Assembly: GCA_903813345.2 (NCBI GenBank)
Contig: CAIIXF020000002.1
Span: forward strand, 4,380,001 to 4,444,000
DNA: 64,000 bases
Reading direction: 5' to 3'
DNA from: Owenia fusiformis
Lineage: Eukaryota; Annelida; Polychaeta; Sabellida; Oweniidae
The notes under the pieces were generated by a model. That model was not told the DNA's origin. It saw nothing but the letters and a program-made list of their open reading frames with translations, and did not search any database. The translations under genes and the position numbers were made by a program. Positions 22,835 to 34,399 of this stretch are shown here, one piece after another (the first letter of the stretch is position 1; every line of letters begins with the position of its first letter).

Positions 22835-22922
22835 GTTGACAGACGTGTTGCTTGCGTTCTTAGCTGCTCGGAGAAATAGGATCCACTTGGTGACTACTTG
22901 GGGGACTGAAAAGGACTGGTTT

Positions 22923-22938
22923 AGCCCTGAAAAGGGCT
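22923..22938 (-). promoter_or_regulatory. Histone mRNA 3' stem-loop 2
   Basis: On the minus strand, AGCCCTTTTCAGGGCT has the same stem and TTTC loop. It is 104 bp from stem-loop 1. Between them lies AGTCCTTTTCAGTCCC, apparently a third stem-loop whose pairing is lost. Confidence 0.55.
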
Positions 22939-22939
22939 G

Positions 22940-25436
22940 TGGACGATTCGTTACCCAAAGTATACGATTATGTGCTTAATGAAAGCAAAAGAAATTTCCG
23001 AAAATATACGCATATGATACTACAACTACTTATTGACAGTTTATCGTAACTTTTTGCAAATATGGATGTTTATACTGCTTGTATCTTATTCTAGGGAGTT
23101 TTATGTAGACGGGACTTCCTCTTCACAATGTAATTATATATTTTCTGTTTTGTAGGTTCCCGTGGGTAAGATACCAACAAGAACAATACGGCCCATCCTA
23201 AAGGGCACAGACCCATCAGTGGCGTTCTTCAAGTTATAGCCCATGGAGATATAGTTTGTGAATCTTGCCTACACAGCTGCTCAATACAAGTGCAAACTAC
23301 GAAATAATAACCCTAATATAATATAGATAAATGTTTGGCATGCATTGTGTTTTTGTTTCATTGTTAAATTATTTGATAACTTATAATAAGCAGATAAGTT
23401 GCTTTTCAGGTATTAAGCGGCGATGTAGGACTGAAAACCCGGGACTGAAAACCAGCGTCACACATGTACATTTTCTCGGATATTCCTCCCACGTGCTCCA
23501 TAAGCAGATATACATACGTTTGCATGTTTTAATTTTGATTTGATTTGATTTTTTGAATTACACGAATTAGATAAAGTCTTTCAAATGTCACCAGTCTTTG
23601 GGGGTGAGATTTCATGTAGGAATATTAGAATTAGAATAAGATTTATTACGACTGTACGATCTGTTTTGTTTGCATCGTTCATTGTATAACGTTGATATAA
23701 CACAAGGGCAGCATTGGAATTACAGAATTGTGCGATTCCCTACCTCCCATTCATAGATTTAGTCTCTGGCCATGGTATTCAAAATTATATTTGTTCTGTC
23801 ATTCTGATTTCCCGTGTCGGGACATTCTGACCTATAGGAGTCTCACTTTATCTAACCCTTTGGTATTCCAAAGGATAAAACTTGCTGTGGATCACACAAT
23901 GGTGTCGGGAGATTAAACCAGTCAGTGAATGTTCCGATCGTCGCAACATTCGAAACACCGAGAGATTTAACGGATTCATACATGCATACTGTACATTGTA
24001 TATTCAGCACAGTATGCATGTACATTCCATATATCCTTCTAATAATAATTGCTGCATGTGTAAACCTGTGAAACCTCTCGGTCCATCGGATGTTGTGACG
24101 ATCGGAACATTTTAATCTCCCGATACTGGAAAAAAGATTTCAAACACATGTTTCATTAAATAGGAGTCCATGCGTCCTGAGCCTTATGTGACTGGCAAAT
24201 AAAATCAGCACGGAAAGTGCATCCTTGAATTCCGAGGTTGGGTAGTAAACTTTCCCCTTTAATTCAGATAGAATTATCTATCATATCTGTTTTCCTGTTA
24301 AGAATCACGATTCCGGATAAAGAATGTGGGGAATTTTCATACTTTATCTTTCCGTTCTTAATATATTGTATAATACATTTGTATTCTGTTTTGCGGGTTC
24401 CCATTGAAATTGGTTACAACACAGGCAATATATCGCAGGTTAAATGAGTGTTCAACAATTAAACACGGCGGTCTTCATTTTATAGTTTATGAAAATTGCC
24501 TCAAGTACAATGTCAAAATCTCATGATGATTTCTTCCGACCTATGTTTACTGAGAAGAGGCGAGAGAGGGGTACGCAGTTGCTTGAAGCAAGCATAAACT
24601 ATGAAAAATCCATAGTCCGACAATTAATTAATTGGCACGAATCTGTTTATTGTTATTGTTACTTGATTAGACGGATTTTCAGATATTATCTGCATTGAGA
24701 TGGCTGATTATAAGGCATGAATATTTTTTCCAGTTATGTTAATTGTTATTTTATATGTTTGAAATATTTATTAATCCATCCATTTTTTTTTGATGAACTT
24801 TTCAAAGCGACTTTTGGTTTCATCTCTGTGTTTTATTTATAATAGTTTTTAACAGAGATATGACTAGCCTATTTATAAGGAATTCCATATAGCCTATAAT
24901 TGATTTTAATTCATAAACTTTGCTGATAATTGATTTAAGTGTAGAAATGGCAACGCTCCCGAAGAGTGCATGTGTGCCTGGCTGGATCGCCAATAGAATT
25001 GCATGCTTTGTTTTGTTTTGATAGTTAGTTTAGAACTTTTGTCACGTGAAGTATTCAATCCATATACGCAAACGTGCGTGTACTTTGTAGGGCTTTGAAG
25101 TCTCTGGTAACATTAATTTGTAGGGTTTCGAAGCCATTTCCACCTCCTCCGGTATTCTTGCTATGGGAGAGGTTTTTCAAAAATAATTATAAACTTTTGA
25201 GACCTTTGGGGGTATAGGATACGCTAGATCATGGGCTTTCAACTGAAAGCCCATGGCTAGATCAAGTCACATATCCTTATATATTTAGTTTTTTTCCTGA
25301 AGGATAAGAAAATAAAAATTCAAACATAGAGAGGCAAAGACGTGAAAATGTGGGAAGTTTTAATATTTAATTTATGCTTTTCTTTCATTCAAATGGCGAC
25401 CCTCGAATATAATTGCAATCGACTTCCATTGCATTC
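22940..25436. other. No confirmed gene; small palindromic element at 23905-24123
   Basis: 23905-24123 is an inverted-repeat element with ends TCGGGAGATTAAA, the paired block GTTCCGATCGTC, and a central palindrome GCATACTGTAC...CAGTATGC. 25085-25350 resembles part of the 16013-17595 element. 25228-25250 is a short hairpin (GGGCTTTCA/TGAAAGCCC) that recurs at 30754-30780. A possible exon-like stretch after TTTTGTAG at 23155 was considered and not accepted. Confidence 0.5.
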
Positions 25437-25986
25437 GAATATTTATACACGTATGGATGTGGGTTAGAATAAAACATTAAATCACTTTTGAGATTGAGAA
25501 TATTAGTCATGTGATATTCTATCTGTAATTTTTAACTTTATTTATTTTTAATTGTTATTACCATACTGATATTATTTTTTTGTTTCCTTTTGTTATCGTA
25601 CCTAAAAAAGGTGCGATATTGTCGTCAGCTTGGCGGGCGGGTGGCGGGTGGCGGGCGGCGGGCGGCGGGCGGCGTTTCACTTTTCACTACAGGAATCGAT
25701 GCAACAAATGTTTCTGATTTCGAATGTATTGCAACCATTTTTTCGAAATATTAATTTGTTGTATATATCTTAATGTCACTGAGGATCCTTTTTATGTTAC
25801 GACCGTAATAAGTGACCTATTGTTATAGTTTTCAACTTTTTGTGGGCGGTGTTCGTTTGGTGGTCAGCTTCTGTAACAAATGGTAGGTTGTACCTTGTTT
25901 GTTTTGTAAACATCAAAACACCACTAGGCATTGGACAATGGAGAGTTCTCATTTATTAACGGTGATTCAAATTCGGTCATCATATA
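25437..25986. repeat. Segmental duplication, copy 2, upstream block
   Basis: Nearly identical to 625-1146. The GGCGGGCGG run is expanded here. It ends exactly at the ATATA target site of the inserted element at 25987. Confidence 0.85.
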
Positions 25987-28337
25987 CACCCTTGGTATAC
26001 GCAGCTAACGAAAATTGACCGGTACGGGTCAAAAGCTGGACCGATACGGGTTAACGGTTTTATTTGAATTTAAAACAGCCATAACTTGCTCAATATTGAC
26101 TTCCTCGTGTCTAATTTGAAATATATGATGCCTCCCGATGCTTTTAAGTACCCCAATTTTTTACAGATTTTTAAACGGACCAAAACTCTCTAAATGCGCA
26201 TTTATGTTCGGGGCAATAGAACCGGTCCGTCTTCTCGCTGCAAGCAGGAGGAAATTCTTTGTCACAAAGTTTGGCATTTTTTATAAAATCGAACGCGCGT
26301 CATTGAAACTCACAAGATGTAAATATCATGTCATTCATCATACCTTGATGGGGAAAAATAGATCGTATATGTTAAAAGTCAGGGCCGTCAGATGGGGGGG
26401 GGGTGCGATGGGTGCGACCGCACCCCCCTTTGTTACCCCCCCCCCAAAATAAATTTGAAAAAAAAAATTTGAAAAGAATTTTTTTTTGAAAAATAATTTT
26501 TTTGTAATTTTATTTTCATTGACTCATACACTTTGAAAGTACCCAGAAAGCACCAAATAGTATCTTAAAAGTGTAAAATGATCTAGGGGTATTGGCCACC
26601 CCTCACACCCCCCACAAAACAATGGAAAAGTTCTAAATTTATTTTAGTGTTTGTCTCAGACACTTTTAAAGTGCCCAGACATCATCAAATAGCTCCTTGA
26701 TATAGTTAGTGTTTCTGGGGGACTTGCTCCCCCTCTTGCATCTTGCATAATCCCCCACCCCTCTGGCGCCCCCCCCCCCCCCCCCCTTGACCCCCCCCCC
26801 CCCAAAAAAAAATTGTGATTTTCTCAAATTCTTTAATTGACTCATACAATTTGAAAATGACCAGAAAGCACCAAATAGCGTCATAAAATTGTAAAATTTT
26901 CTAGGGGGAGTGGGCCAACCCTCACACCCCAAACAAAACAATGAAAAAGTTCTGAATTTGTTTTATGTATTGTCTCAGACACTTTTAAATTGCCCAGACA
27001 TCATCAAATAGCTCCTTGATAAAGTTAATGATTCTGGAAGACTAACACTTACTCGCCCTCTGGCATCCCCACTCCACCTCCCCCTCTGGCAGCCCCCCCC
27101 CCCCTTAACACCCCCCCCCCAAAAAAAAAAATTGAGATTTTTCAAATTTTTTTATTGACTCATACATTTTGAAAGTACCAAATAGCATCTTATAATTGTA
27201 AAATTTTCTTGGGAAATATGCGCTTTTAGGCTCAGACACTTTTAAAGTGCCCAAACTTCATCGAATAGCACCTTGATGTTGTAAATTTTGATATGGGGGA
27301 CAAACACTTGCTCCCCCTCTGGCACCCCAGCCCCACCTCCCCCTCTGGCACCCCTCCCCCCCCCCCTTTGACACCCACAAAATTTGAAAAAAGTTGTGAT
27401 TGTTTTTCAATGTTTTTATTGACTAATACCTTTAAAAGTGCCCAGAAGCACCAAATATAATCTTTAAATTGTAAAATTTTTCAGGAGAGTTAGCCACCCC
27501 TCACATCCCCCACAAAACAAAATAAAATATTCTGTATTTCATGTATTGTCTCAGACATTTTTTAAGTGCCCAGACATCATCAAATAGCACCTTGATATGG
27601 TCAATGTTTCTGGGGGACAACCACTTGCTCCCCTACTGGCACCCCACCCAACTTCACCCTCTCATCCTCTTTGACACCCCCAAAAGAATTTGAAAAAAAA
27701 ATCACATTTTTCTTACTCATAACGCACAGGCGTACCAGATGGTTGCAAATTCGCTCCAAATACAACCAACTTTCAAAATTTTCCTGGGGGAGAACCCCCA
27801 TACCCCCCTAAATGTTCGGTTTTTATTCACTCAACTCTTATTCTTGTGGTGGTGGCGAACTACTTAGAAACTTACACTTTGAAAGTGCCCAGAAAGCACC
27901 AAATAGCATCCCAAAACTGTAAAATTTTCTAGGGAGAGTGGGCTGCTCCTCACCCCCCCCCCCACAAAACAATTGGAACGTTTGGAAGTTGCATTTGTTA
28001 ATTCCAAACCAATATAGGGAGTAACTGACCCCCCCCCCCTCTGTCTTGCGCGATTTGATTTACGCGGCAAAAAAATTGACAATTATATATTCTCTTTAGT
28101 AAGCTAAAAACCGCACCCCCCTTAGAGAAAAGTGTCTTACGGGCCTGAAAGTACTAAATAAAAGTTATCGTGAAAATGAGAGAAAAGAGCATAAATGCGA
28201 ATTTAGAGAGTTTTGGTCCGTTTAAAATTCTGTAAAAAATTGGGGTACTTAAAAGCATCGGGAGGCATCATAACCCGTACCGGTCCAGCTTTTGACCCGT
28301 ACCGGTCAATTTTCGTTAGGTGCGTATACCAAGGGTG
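25987..28337. mobile_element. CAC-terminated DNA transposon, 5-bp TSD ATATA
   Basis: The ends CACCCTTGGTATACGCAGCT and the reverse complement pair for over 60 bp. ATATA directly abuts both ends (25982-25986, 28338-28342). Copy 1 has the empty site with one ATATA at 1142-1146, so insertion followed the duplication. The interior has ~5 degenerate ~300-400-bp units, each with a CTCAGACACTTTTAAAGTGC or CTCATACACTTTGAAAGT block, ACCAAATAG, and a long C run. No transposase is visible. A fragment of its end recurs at 32936-32972. Confidence 0.92.
26500..28005. repeat. Degenerate ~300-400-bp repeats with long poly-C runs
   Basis: Units near 26510, 26830, 27150, 27415 and 27870 share GAAAGTRCCCAGAAAGCACC, CACCCCTCACA-type and GTCTCAGACACTTTTAAAGT sequence, each with runs of 8-19 C. 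The opposite strand would be G-rich. Open frames here are by-products of the low-complexity tracts. Confidence 0.7.
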
Positions 28338-28570
28338 ATATAGAGGTCGTGGGGGCAGATAGATATCAGTGCGAAGTATACCCCGGAAACTGTATTGGCA
28401 ACTTTTTAATTGGTATGTATTCTAGTTTATACCAGTCTAGTTAGAGTAAGAGGCAGAGGTCCAAGCGCATTACGTGCATTGTTATCGCTCATATACCTTT
28501 CACCCGATGTAGACTGGGTGTGGAGAGAACATTTGTCAATCAGACTGCCTAAACGGCCTATATATATACC
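28338..28570. repeat. Segmental duplication, copy 2, middle block
   Basis: Matches 1142-1215 and then 3467-3610. The 2.25 kb between these in copy 1 (hairpin, CAC element and flank) is absent here. The match to copy 1 resumes at ~31365. Confidence 0.8.
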
Positions 28571-31364
28571 TTTCCACAAAGTCAGCTCATGAATATTATA
28601 ATGAGCCGCTTAAAAATCTATGACGTCAACGATGGAAACTTTTCCCGCGAAAGCACAAATCCGGTTGAGTTACATGTAAAGCTCTGGGTACTTTCAGTCA
28701 ATTTATCTGCTTCAAAATGGTAAGTTATCATAAAATAATCATCGATTTGATATTATACATCACATTCACATATGTTTATGCCCTTTTGGTAATAATATTA
28801 TTGAACCAAGGTTAGTAATTGACAAGAGATTCATTGCCGGTCATTGATCTGTTGACAGTTATCCGTCTCGGTAAGTGTACCCGTGGTATATGTTCCGGAG
28901 GGGGCCCTCTCATGTACTTTAATTATTGATTTGTATAGTTACCCTAATTACAATACAAGTTCATAATAACGATTGCTAATATCCATTACAAATATCATAT
29001 TCACCTGGTCAAATCAGATTGAGAGCCAATTCTTTACTGAGAGAGGTTATTGTATTGGATATATTCCAAGGATTAACGGTAAGCTATTTTCTAGTCTTGC
29101 TTAAAAGACTCTGTACCCCCCCCCCTTTATCCTTCTCTCTAGGTGTATATTGCCCGGTAAAGAGAGTGAAGGTGACGGGGGGGGGATGGACACGGTCTTT
29201 GAGCAAGACTAGCTATTTTCCGAGGAAATAAATTTAATATTAAATCCCCATATATAAAAAGATTTGTGAAGGAATTTCCAAGGTAAATATGTCATTCACA
29301 CCATTATACTGGACGGTGTTTTTCAAATGCCATATTGCATACTAGTTTTACAGATGTATTCACCGGGAAATATGAGCATCGTGCGATATATATAGGTTAT
29401 TTACTGGGAGGGATTGAATATGGGTTTTATTCCGAGGGACAATATGATATTGACCGAAGGGTAATATGATATTGACCGAGGGAGCGCAGCGACCGAGTGT
29501 CAATATGATATTTCCCAAGGTCAATATCATATTTTCTGAGGAATGAAACCCATATTCAATCCCGACCAGAAATAACCTATTTATTCCATGATACATTCCT
29601 CTAAAATGTTACATTTTGAAAATGCTTTTATCAATTAGCTAAGGTTAGAAATAACAGGAAAAACCAAAAATAGGTTAGTACGTTCCAATACGATTTTTTC
29701 CCGGGGACAATACGATTTTTTCATGTGATACGCTCCAATACGATTTTTTCCCGGGGACAATACGATTTTTTCATGTAATACGATTCAATACGATTTTTAT
29801 TCCTTCATATTTCCCTGGGAAAACAGTAGTATTATGGAATAAAAAACTTATATACCATGATTTGTGTGAAGATCGTATATCATATGGTACGAGATAAATA
29901 GTTCGCATTAATAATCCAAGACTCACAAAAATGGTATTTAAAATCAGAATATATGATATACGCTACGATATTTCTTTGAAGTCTTTCCAGTGATCATTAT
30001 TCAAAACCGATCGCCACATAACTAATTTATCCCATGACAAGTGAGGTTTCACAAGTGAAGTTTTCAGGACACGCTGCATATTCAGGTTTGTTTTCTAAGC
30101 GTTCTCATTATTTTCGAAATGTAAAGAACAAACTCTACTCAATGAAGTTAATTGAAACTTTTTATCTTCAACCCTATGCATCGCAATAAGCCATTTGTTT
30201 TTCATACTTCCTGGCACTTTAATATATGTGACAAATTTCTCATCAACCTTCGCTTGTCCCATAAGACGTGCACATCGGTACAATGCAATTTATTCCCGAT
30301 TTATTTTGTTTGGGATAGTTGTTCTCATCTTTATTCAAATGATATCGATGGTATCCTGCTGGATCCTAAATAAAAGAAAAGTTCATGTTATGCAGTTGCA
30401 TACATTTATCTTTGCTGTACAGTATTTGTAAATATTTATCTATGATATGTTGACATTGCTGATCGTTATTGACATCGCTGATGGCGAATAAATACCAAAA
30501 GGTAACGATATCGTATACGTACTATGAACTTTCATTTGGTAATTAATAAAGTAATGGTTTAAGTCTAGCTTTTTGGATAGAAAATTTGGCTTCGAAGTTA
30601 TCTTTTTAATAGCCAATGGGCGTTCTCCAAGTTTGAGGGATGAAATGAAGGTTATTTAATTAGGCCCAGTTGCGTTTAGCGAGAAACCCGTTATACGTTT
30701 TACTGAAATGGCAACTGGAAAAAGTTCCAATTAAAAGAAAGTTAGTTTAGTCATGGGCTTTCATGATCTTGAAAGCCCATGGTTTTAGTTACCATAACAT
30801 ATCCATGCTTTTGAAAATATTTTGTTAATATGTATTATGGAGATGGGATCGATCCTCAATAACAAAATGTCAAACAAATCGTGTTTCAATTCGATTGGTT
30901 TCGTTTGCGAAATGTTACTTATGGTGAATTTCTGATGGAACTTCTTACTACGACATATAACAATTTAACAGGATATTGTATGACCACTATCAGATAATTA
31001 ACAGAGTTGTTTGTAACTTCACCATTTACATTTTTTGTTTACAATCGCACGAGATATGTGAGCCCGGGTATGTGAAGCTGATCTCAGAAGTCTTAATAAA
31101 CAATAGTGCGGTCAAAAAATGATTAATTTAAATGACATAAGGTTCAGAATGAAAGTGCCCTGTCCATATTTCATATTTGATTAAAAACAATTAGTGCCTT
31201 GGGCAAATAGAATCCCTTTTATTGTAGTTTATTCAAAATATTCCTATGCTGGCTGTACTAATTCTTCAAAACTTTCAGTCATTGACGTCATTGATTTGAC
31301 TCATTTGCATACAACCAATCAGCGCGCCGGAAATTATCGATTTTCTTTACTTTGTGGAAAGGTT
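28571..31364. other. Insert in copy 2 duplication; short foldbacks, no gene
   Basis: 29075-29220 is an inverted repeat (TTTCTAGTCTTGCT... / ...AGCAAGACTAG) with poly-C and poly-G arms. 29398-29580 is a foldback containing CGAGGGAGCGCAGCGACCGAG-type sequence and alternating CAATATGATATT motifs. 29690-29800 holds a ~54-bp tandem repeat with CAATACGATTTTTTC. The remainder is AT-rich with no supported coding region. Confidence 0.55.
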
Positions 31365-31521
31365 AGCCGAACCGAATCTGTCAACCTGTGCATGAGTTAT
31401 CGCACGGACAGATGTACGATCTCCCTGGATAATCAATATTTCTATATAACATTATAGGTTGAGTTATGATATCTTATAACATTGGCGAGTCTTCAACAGC
31501 TTTATTCTCAACAACGTCAAA
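31365..31521 (+). promoter_or_regulatory. 5' flank/leader of glycosyltransferase copy 2
   Basis: Conserved with 3615-3851: CAACCTGTG..GAGTTATCGCACGGACAGATGTACG, GATAATCAATATTTCTAT, GAGTTATGATATCTTAT and the final CAACAGCTTTATTCTCAACAACGTCA before ATG. These blocks sit between diverged bases, so they likely include leader and promoter. No TATA box is certain. Confidence 0.5.
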
Positions 31522-32787
31522 ATGAAATTGTACCTCATCGTCAGAATCTTGATAATATTATTTTTCTCTTTCGTTATTTACTTGTACTATTACAATAAAG
31601 ATGATCTGGCAAAAAAGAAAAATTTAAAACAACCAGAACAGGAGGATGACCCCGATTCGATGGATTTCCAAAATCATAAGAAACAATACATTTCAACGGA
31701 GGATACATTCATTTGGACAAACTCGATGACATGTGACAAAGAATCTGGATATCATACTTGCGTTAACTGCCCTAATGGTAAATATGTATCAGGGTATGAC
31801 GTAATACAGTCTCATCCTGGAGTCAACTGTTCTCATAGGACCTGCCACAAGATAAACCCAGGAAGACAACCTGTTAAATATCGGCAACCGAAATACATCA
31901 GGCCTCTGTCACCGATTGAAGACATGGTTACATTTGCGGTTAAAACTTCTAAACGATTAGATCTCGTCAAGCGGTTATTACTCAGTGTATGGGAATTCTA
32001 TCCCAATATGAAATGCATTGTCATCGATGACTTTAACGAGGACTTTGCAAGGAACGCTGACCTTCAACACTTCTTTAGAAATGCAACAAATGCGATATAC
32101 CATCAGGCACATGATAATGCAGGTATAAGTTATGGTAGGAACCTTGCATTAAAGTTTGTAAAAACAAAATATGTGTTCCTCACTGATGATGATATGGTCT
32201 TTAGTAGTAAGACAAACATTACTAAACTTGTTGACTTGCTAGAGCATACTGATTTAACAATCGCTGGTGCGACATGCAAACCCAATCACCCCTTTGAAGG
32301 TGTATTAATGGTTCGTCCAACATATCCAAATGCACAAAATACATCAACAACAACATCTTCCAATGAAACAGTGGACCTACTGCAATATCCATTTGTGTAT
32401 TTTGAAAGATTACAGTGTTTTGGCCGATGTTACGTCACAGATATAGTACTGAACGCATTTCTGGCTCCCTTAGAGCAGCTGCTAAAGATGGGGGGTTGGG
32501 ACGCAAGTATAAAAACACAAGAACATATAGATTTCTTTTTGACAGTTCGCAAATTTGGATTGAAAGTTGCCGATTGTTTCGATGTCAATGTACTTCACAG
32601 ACCACCGGCAAAAAATCCCCTTCGCAACAAGAGGAAGAAGAATTCAAGTATTTATTTCAATCTGATCAGGCAGAAGTGGAATTTTACAAAATGGTTCAAT
32701 TGTAAGCCGAGAAGATTTTCCAACCAAAAGATGAAATTTCCAGACGATTGGAATTGCAGCGATACGCTTAAATTTGACAAACTGTGA
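31522..32787 (+). CDS. Beta-1,4-N-acetylgalactosaminyltransferase-like protein, copy 2
   Basis: An intact single-exon 421-aa paralogue of the 3852-5111 protein, differing at about 37 positions and by a 2-aa insertion near residue 268-277 (YPNAQNTSTTTSS). It is a type II membrane protein with an anchor at residues 5-24. The metal-binding DDD is at 222-224 (VFLTDDDMVF), and the C-terminal GGWDASIKTQEHIDFFLTV block is kept. It presumably works in the Golgi, moving GalNAc (or a related sugar) from a UDP donor to a glycan; the substrate is unknown. Residues 48-200 are almost invariant between copies, while the ends and the 222-300 region vary. That pattern fits either constraint or gene conversion. 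A broken Gal3ST lies downstream on the other strand, as in copy 1. Confidence 0.75.
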   Translation: MKLYLIVRILIILFFSFVIYLYYYNKDDLAKKKNLKQPEQEDDPDSMDFQNHKKQYISTEDTFIWTNSMTCDKESGYHTCVNCPNGKYVSGYDVIQSHPGVNCSHRTCHKINPGRQPVKYRQPKYIRPLSPIEDMVTFAVKTSKRLDLVKRLLLSVWEFYPNMKCIVIDDFNEDFARNADLQHFFRNATNAIYHQAHDNAGISYGRNLALKFVKTKYVFLTDDDMVFSSKTNITKLVDLLEHTDLTIAGATCKPNHPFEGVLMVRPTYPNAQNTSTTTSSNETVDLLQYPFVYFERLQCFGRCYVTDIVLNAFLAPLEQLLKMGGWDASIKTQEHIDFFLTVRKFGLKVADCFDVNVLHRPPAKNPLRNKRKKNSSIYFNLIRQKWNFTKWFNCKPRRFSNQKMKFPDDWNCSDTLKFDKL

Positions 32788-32935
32788 GACTTGGCGAATA
32801 AAAACGATCAAATGCATAGAAACAAACGATCCAAGACCTATAAAACGGTATTCTACGTGAAGTATTGTTAGACAATATATGTAAATATGAGTTGGTAGAG
32901 ATAGATGGTAGTGACATCACTCATAAGCCTCAAAA

Positions 32936-32972
32936 TCACCCTTGATATATGCAGCTAGCGAAATTGGACCGG
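32936..32972. mobile_element. Fragment of the CACCCTTGG element end
   Basis: CACCCTTGATATATGCAGCT followed by AGCGAAATTGGACCGG matches the terminal 40 bases of the 25987-28337 element. No partner end is seen, so it is a solo fragment. Confidence 0.6.
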
Positions 32973-33359
32973 TGTGTCAGAATAAATAAAGTCTCCTTGA
33001 ATATATGGTCCGGGGCACCATTCACACTAGGACACCCACTGCATGAAAGAGATGTCTTTGCATTGAAATACATCATAGAATTTCCCTGTATTACTTAGAA
33101 ATACACCATAATAATTAGTTCTACAGTGATCTGCATCCAGTAATACAAGTAAATGAAAACTGACATATTCGTGAAAATGCACTCTTTTTAATGCATGATT
33201 TGCATAGACGGATATTGCTTAACACAACATTGGTATCGTTGGGTGTCAATAAATACAATGGACACATATTTTTCAATATCAATAAATACATTGCTTTTAT
33301 TGCATTGCATATAAAAGCATCAATCTACGCAGCTTTTCCATTTGACAGTATCAGGTAAT

Positions 33360-34310
33360 ATTAATGTTTGCATTATAGGGTATATATCTATACATGGTTT
33401 GCATTATCAGGTATTTATCTATGCATGGTTTGCATTATCAGTTATATATTTATGCATTGTTTTCATTATCAGGTATTAATCTATGCCTGGTTTGCATTAT
33501 CAGGTATTTTTCTATGCGTGGTTTGCATAAAGAGGTATTTATCTATGCGTGGTTTGCATTATCAGTTATATATCTAAATATGGTTTGCATTATCAGGTAT
33601 CTATCTACGCATGGTTTGCATTATCAGTTATATATTTATGCATTGTTTTCATAATCAGGTATTTATCTATGCGTGGTTTGCATTATCAGTTATATATCTA
33701 AATATGGTTTGCATTATCAGGTATTCATCTACGCATGGTTTGCATAATCAGGTATTTATCTATGCGTGCTTTCCATTATCAGTTAGATATCTATCCATGG
33801 TTTGGATTATCAGGTATTTATCTATCCATGGTTTGCATTATCAGGTATTTATCTATCCATGGTTTGCATTATCAGGTATTTATCTATCCATGGTTTGCAT
33901 TATCAGGTATTTATCTATGCATGGTTTGTTTTATCAGGTATTTATCTATGCGTGATTTGCATCATCAGGTATTTATCTATGCATGGTTTGTTTTATCAGG
34001 TATTTATCTATGCATGGTTTGCATTATCAGGTATTTATCTATGCATGGTTTGTTTTATCAGGTATTTATCTATGCGTGATTTGCATCATCAGGTATTTAT
34101 CCATGTGCAATTTGTATTATAAGGTATCTATCTTTACGTGGTTTGCAATTGTCAAGGATATATCTATGCATTGTTTGTATTATCAAGTATCTATCAAAAT
34201 TATGTTTGCATTATCAGTTATATATATAGGAGTTGTTTGCACTATCAGGTATATACATTGTATATCTACGGCAATTTGCATTGTCAGGTATATATATAGG
34301 GAGTAGTTTG
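33360..34310. repeat. 31-bp minisatellite, about 30 units
   Basis: The unit is GTTTGCATTATCAGGTATTT plus ATCTATSCATG, with variants. Because 31 is not a multiple of 3, all plus frames cycle through the same residues (IRYLSMHGLHYQVFIYAWFA...). Several long open frames arise from this. They are not genes. Confidence 0.92.
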
Positions 34311-34399
34311 AATTATTTGGTATGCATCGATGAAGCTTCTGCTCCTTTTACTGTACTTTTATTGTACCTAATAATATAATATTTAACCACAAGTTTGTG

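Noticed and set aside
22835-22922. H2B C-terminal codons (GTCACCAAG) upstream of the stem-loop
   Set aside because: Only three codons match; the following residues diverge, so no histone coding claim is made.
23156-23240. Possible exon (VPVGKIPTRTIRPILKG) after an acceptor-like TTTTGTAG
   Set aside because: Ends in a stop with no similarity recognised and no partner exon; a similar string recurs at 24380 without the frame.
33368-34306. Long overlapping open frames encoding repeated IRYLSMHGLHYQ-type peptides
   Set aside because: They are read straight from the 31-bp minisatellite, in all frames.
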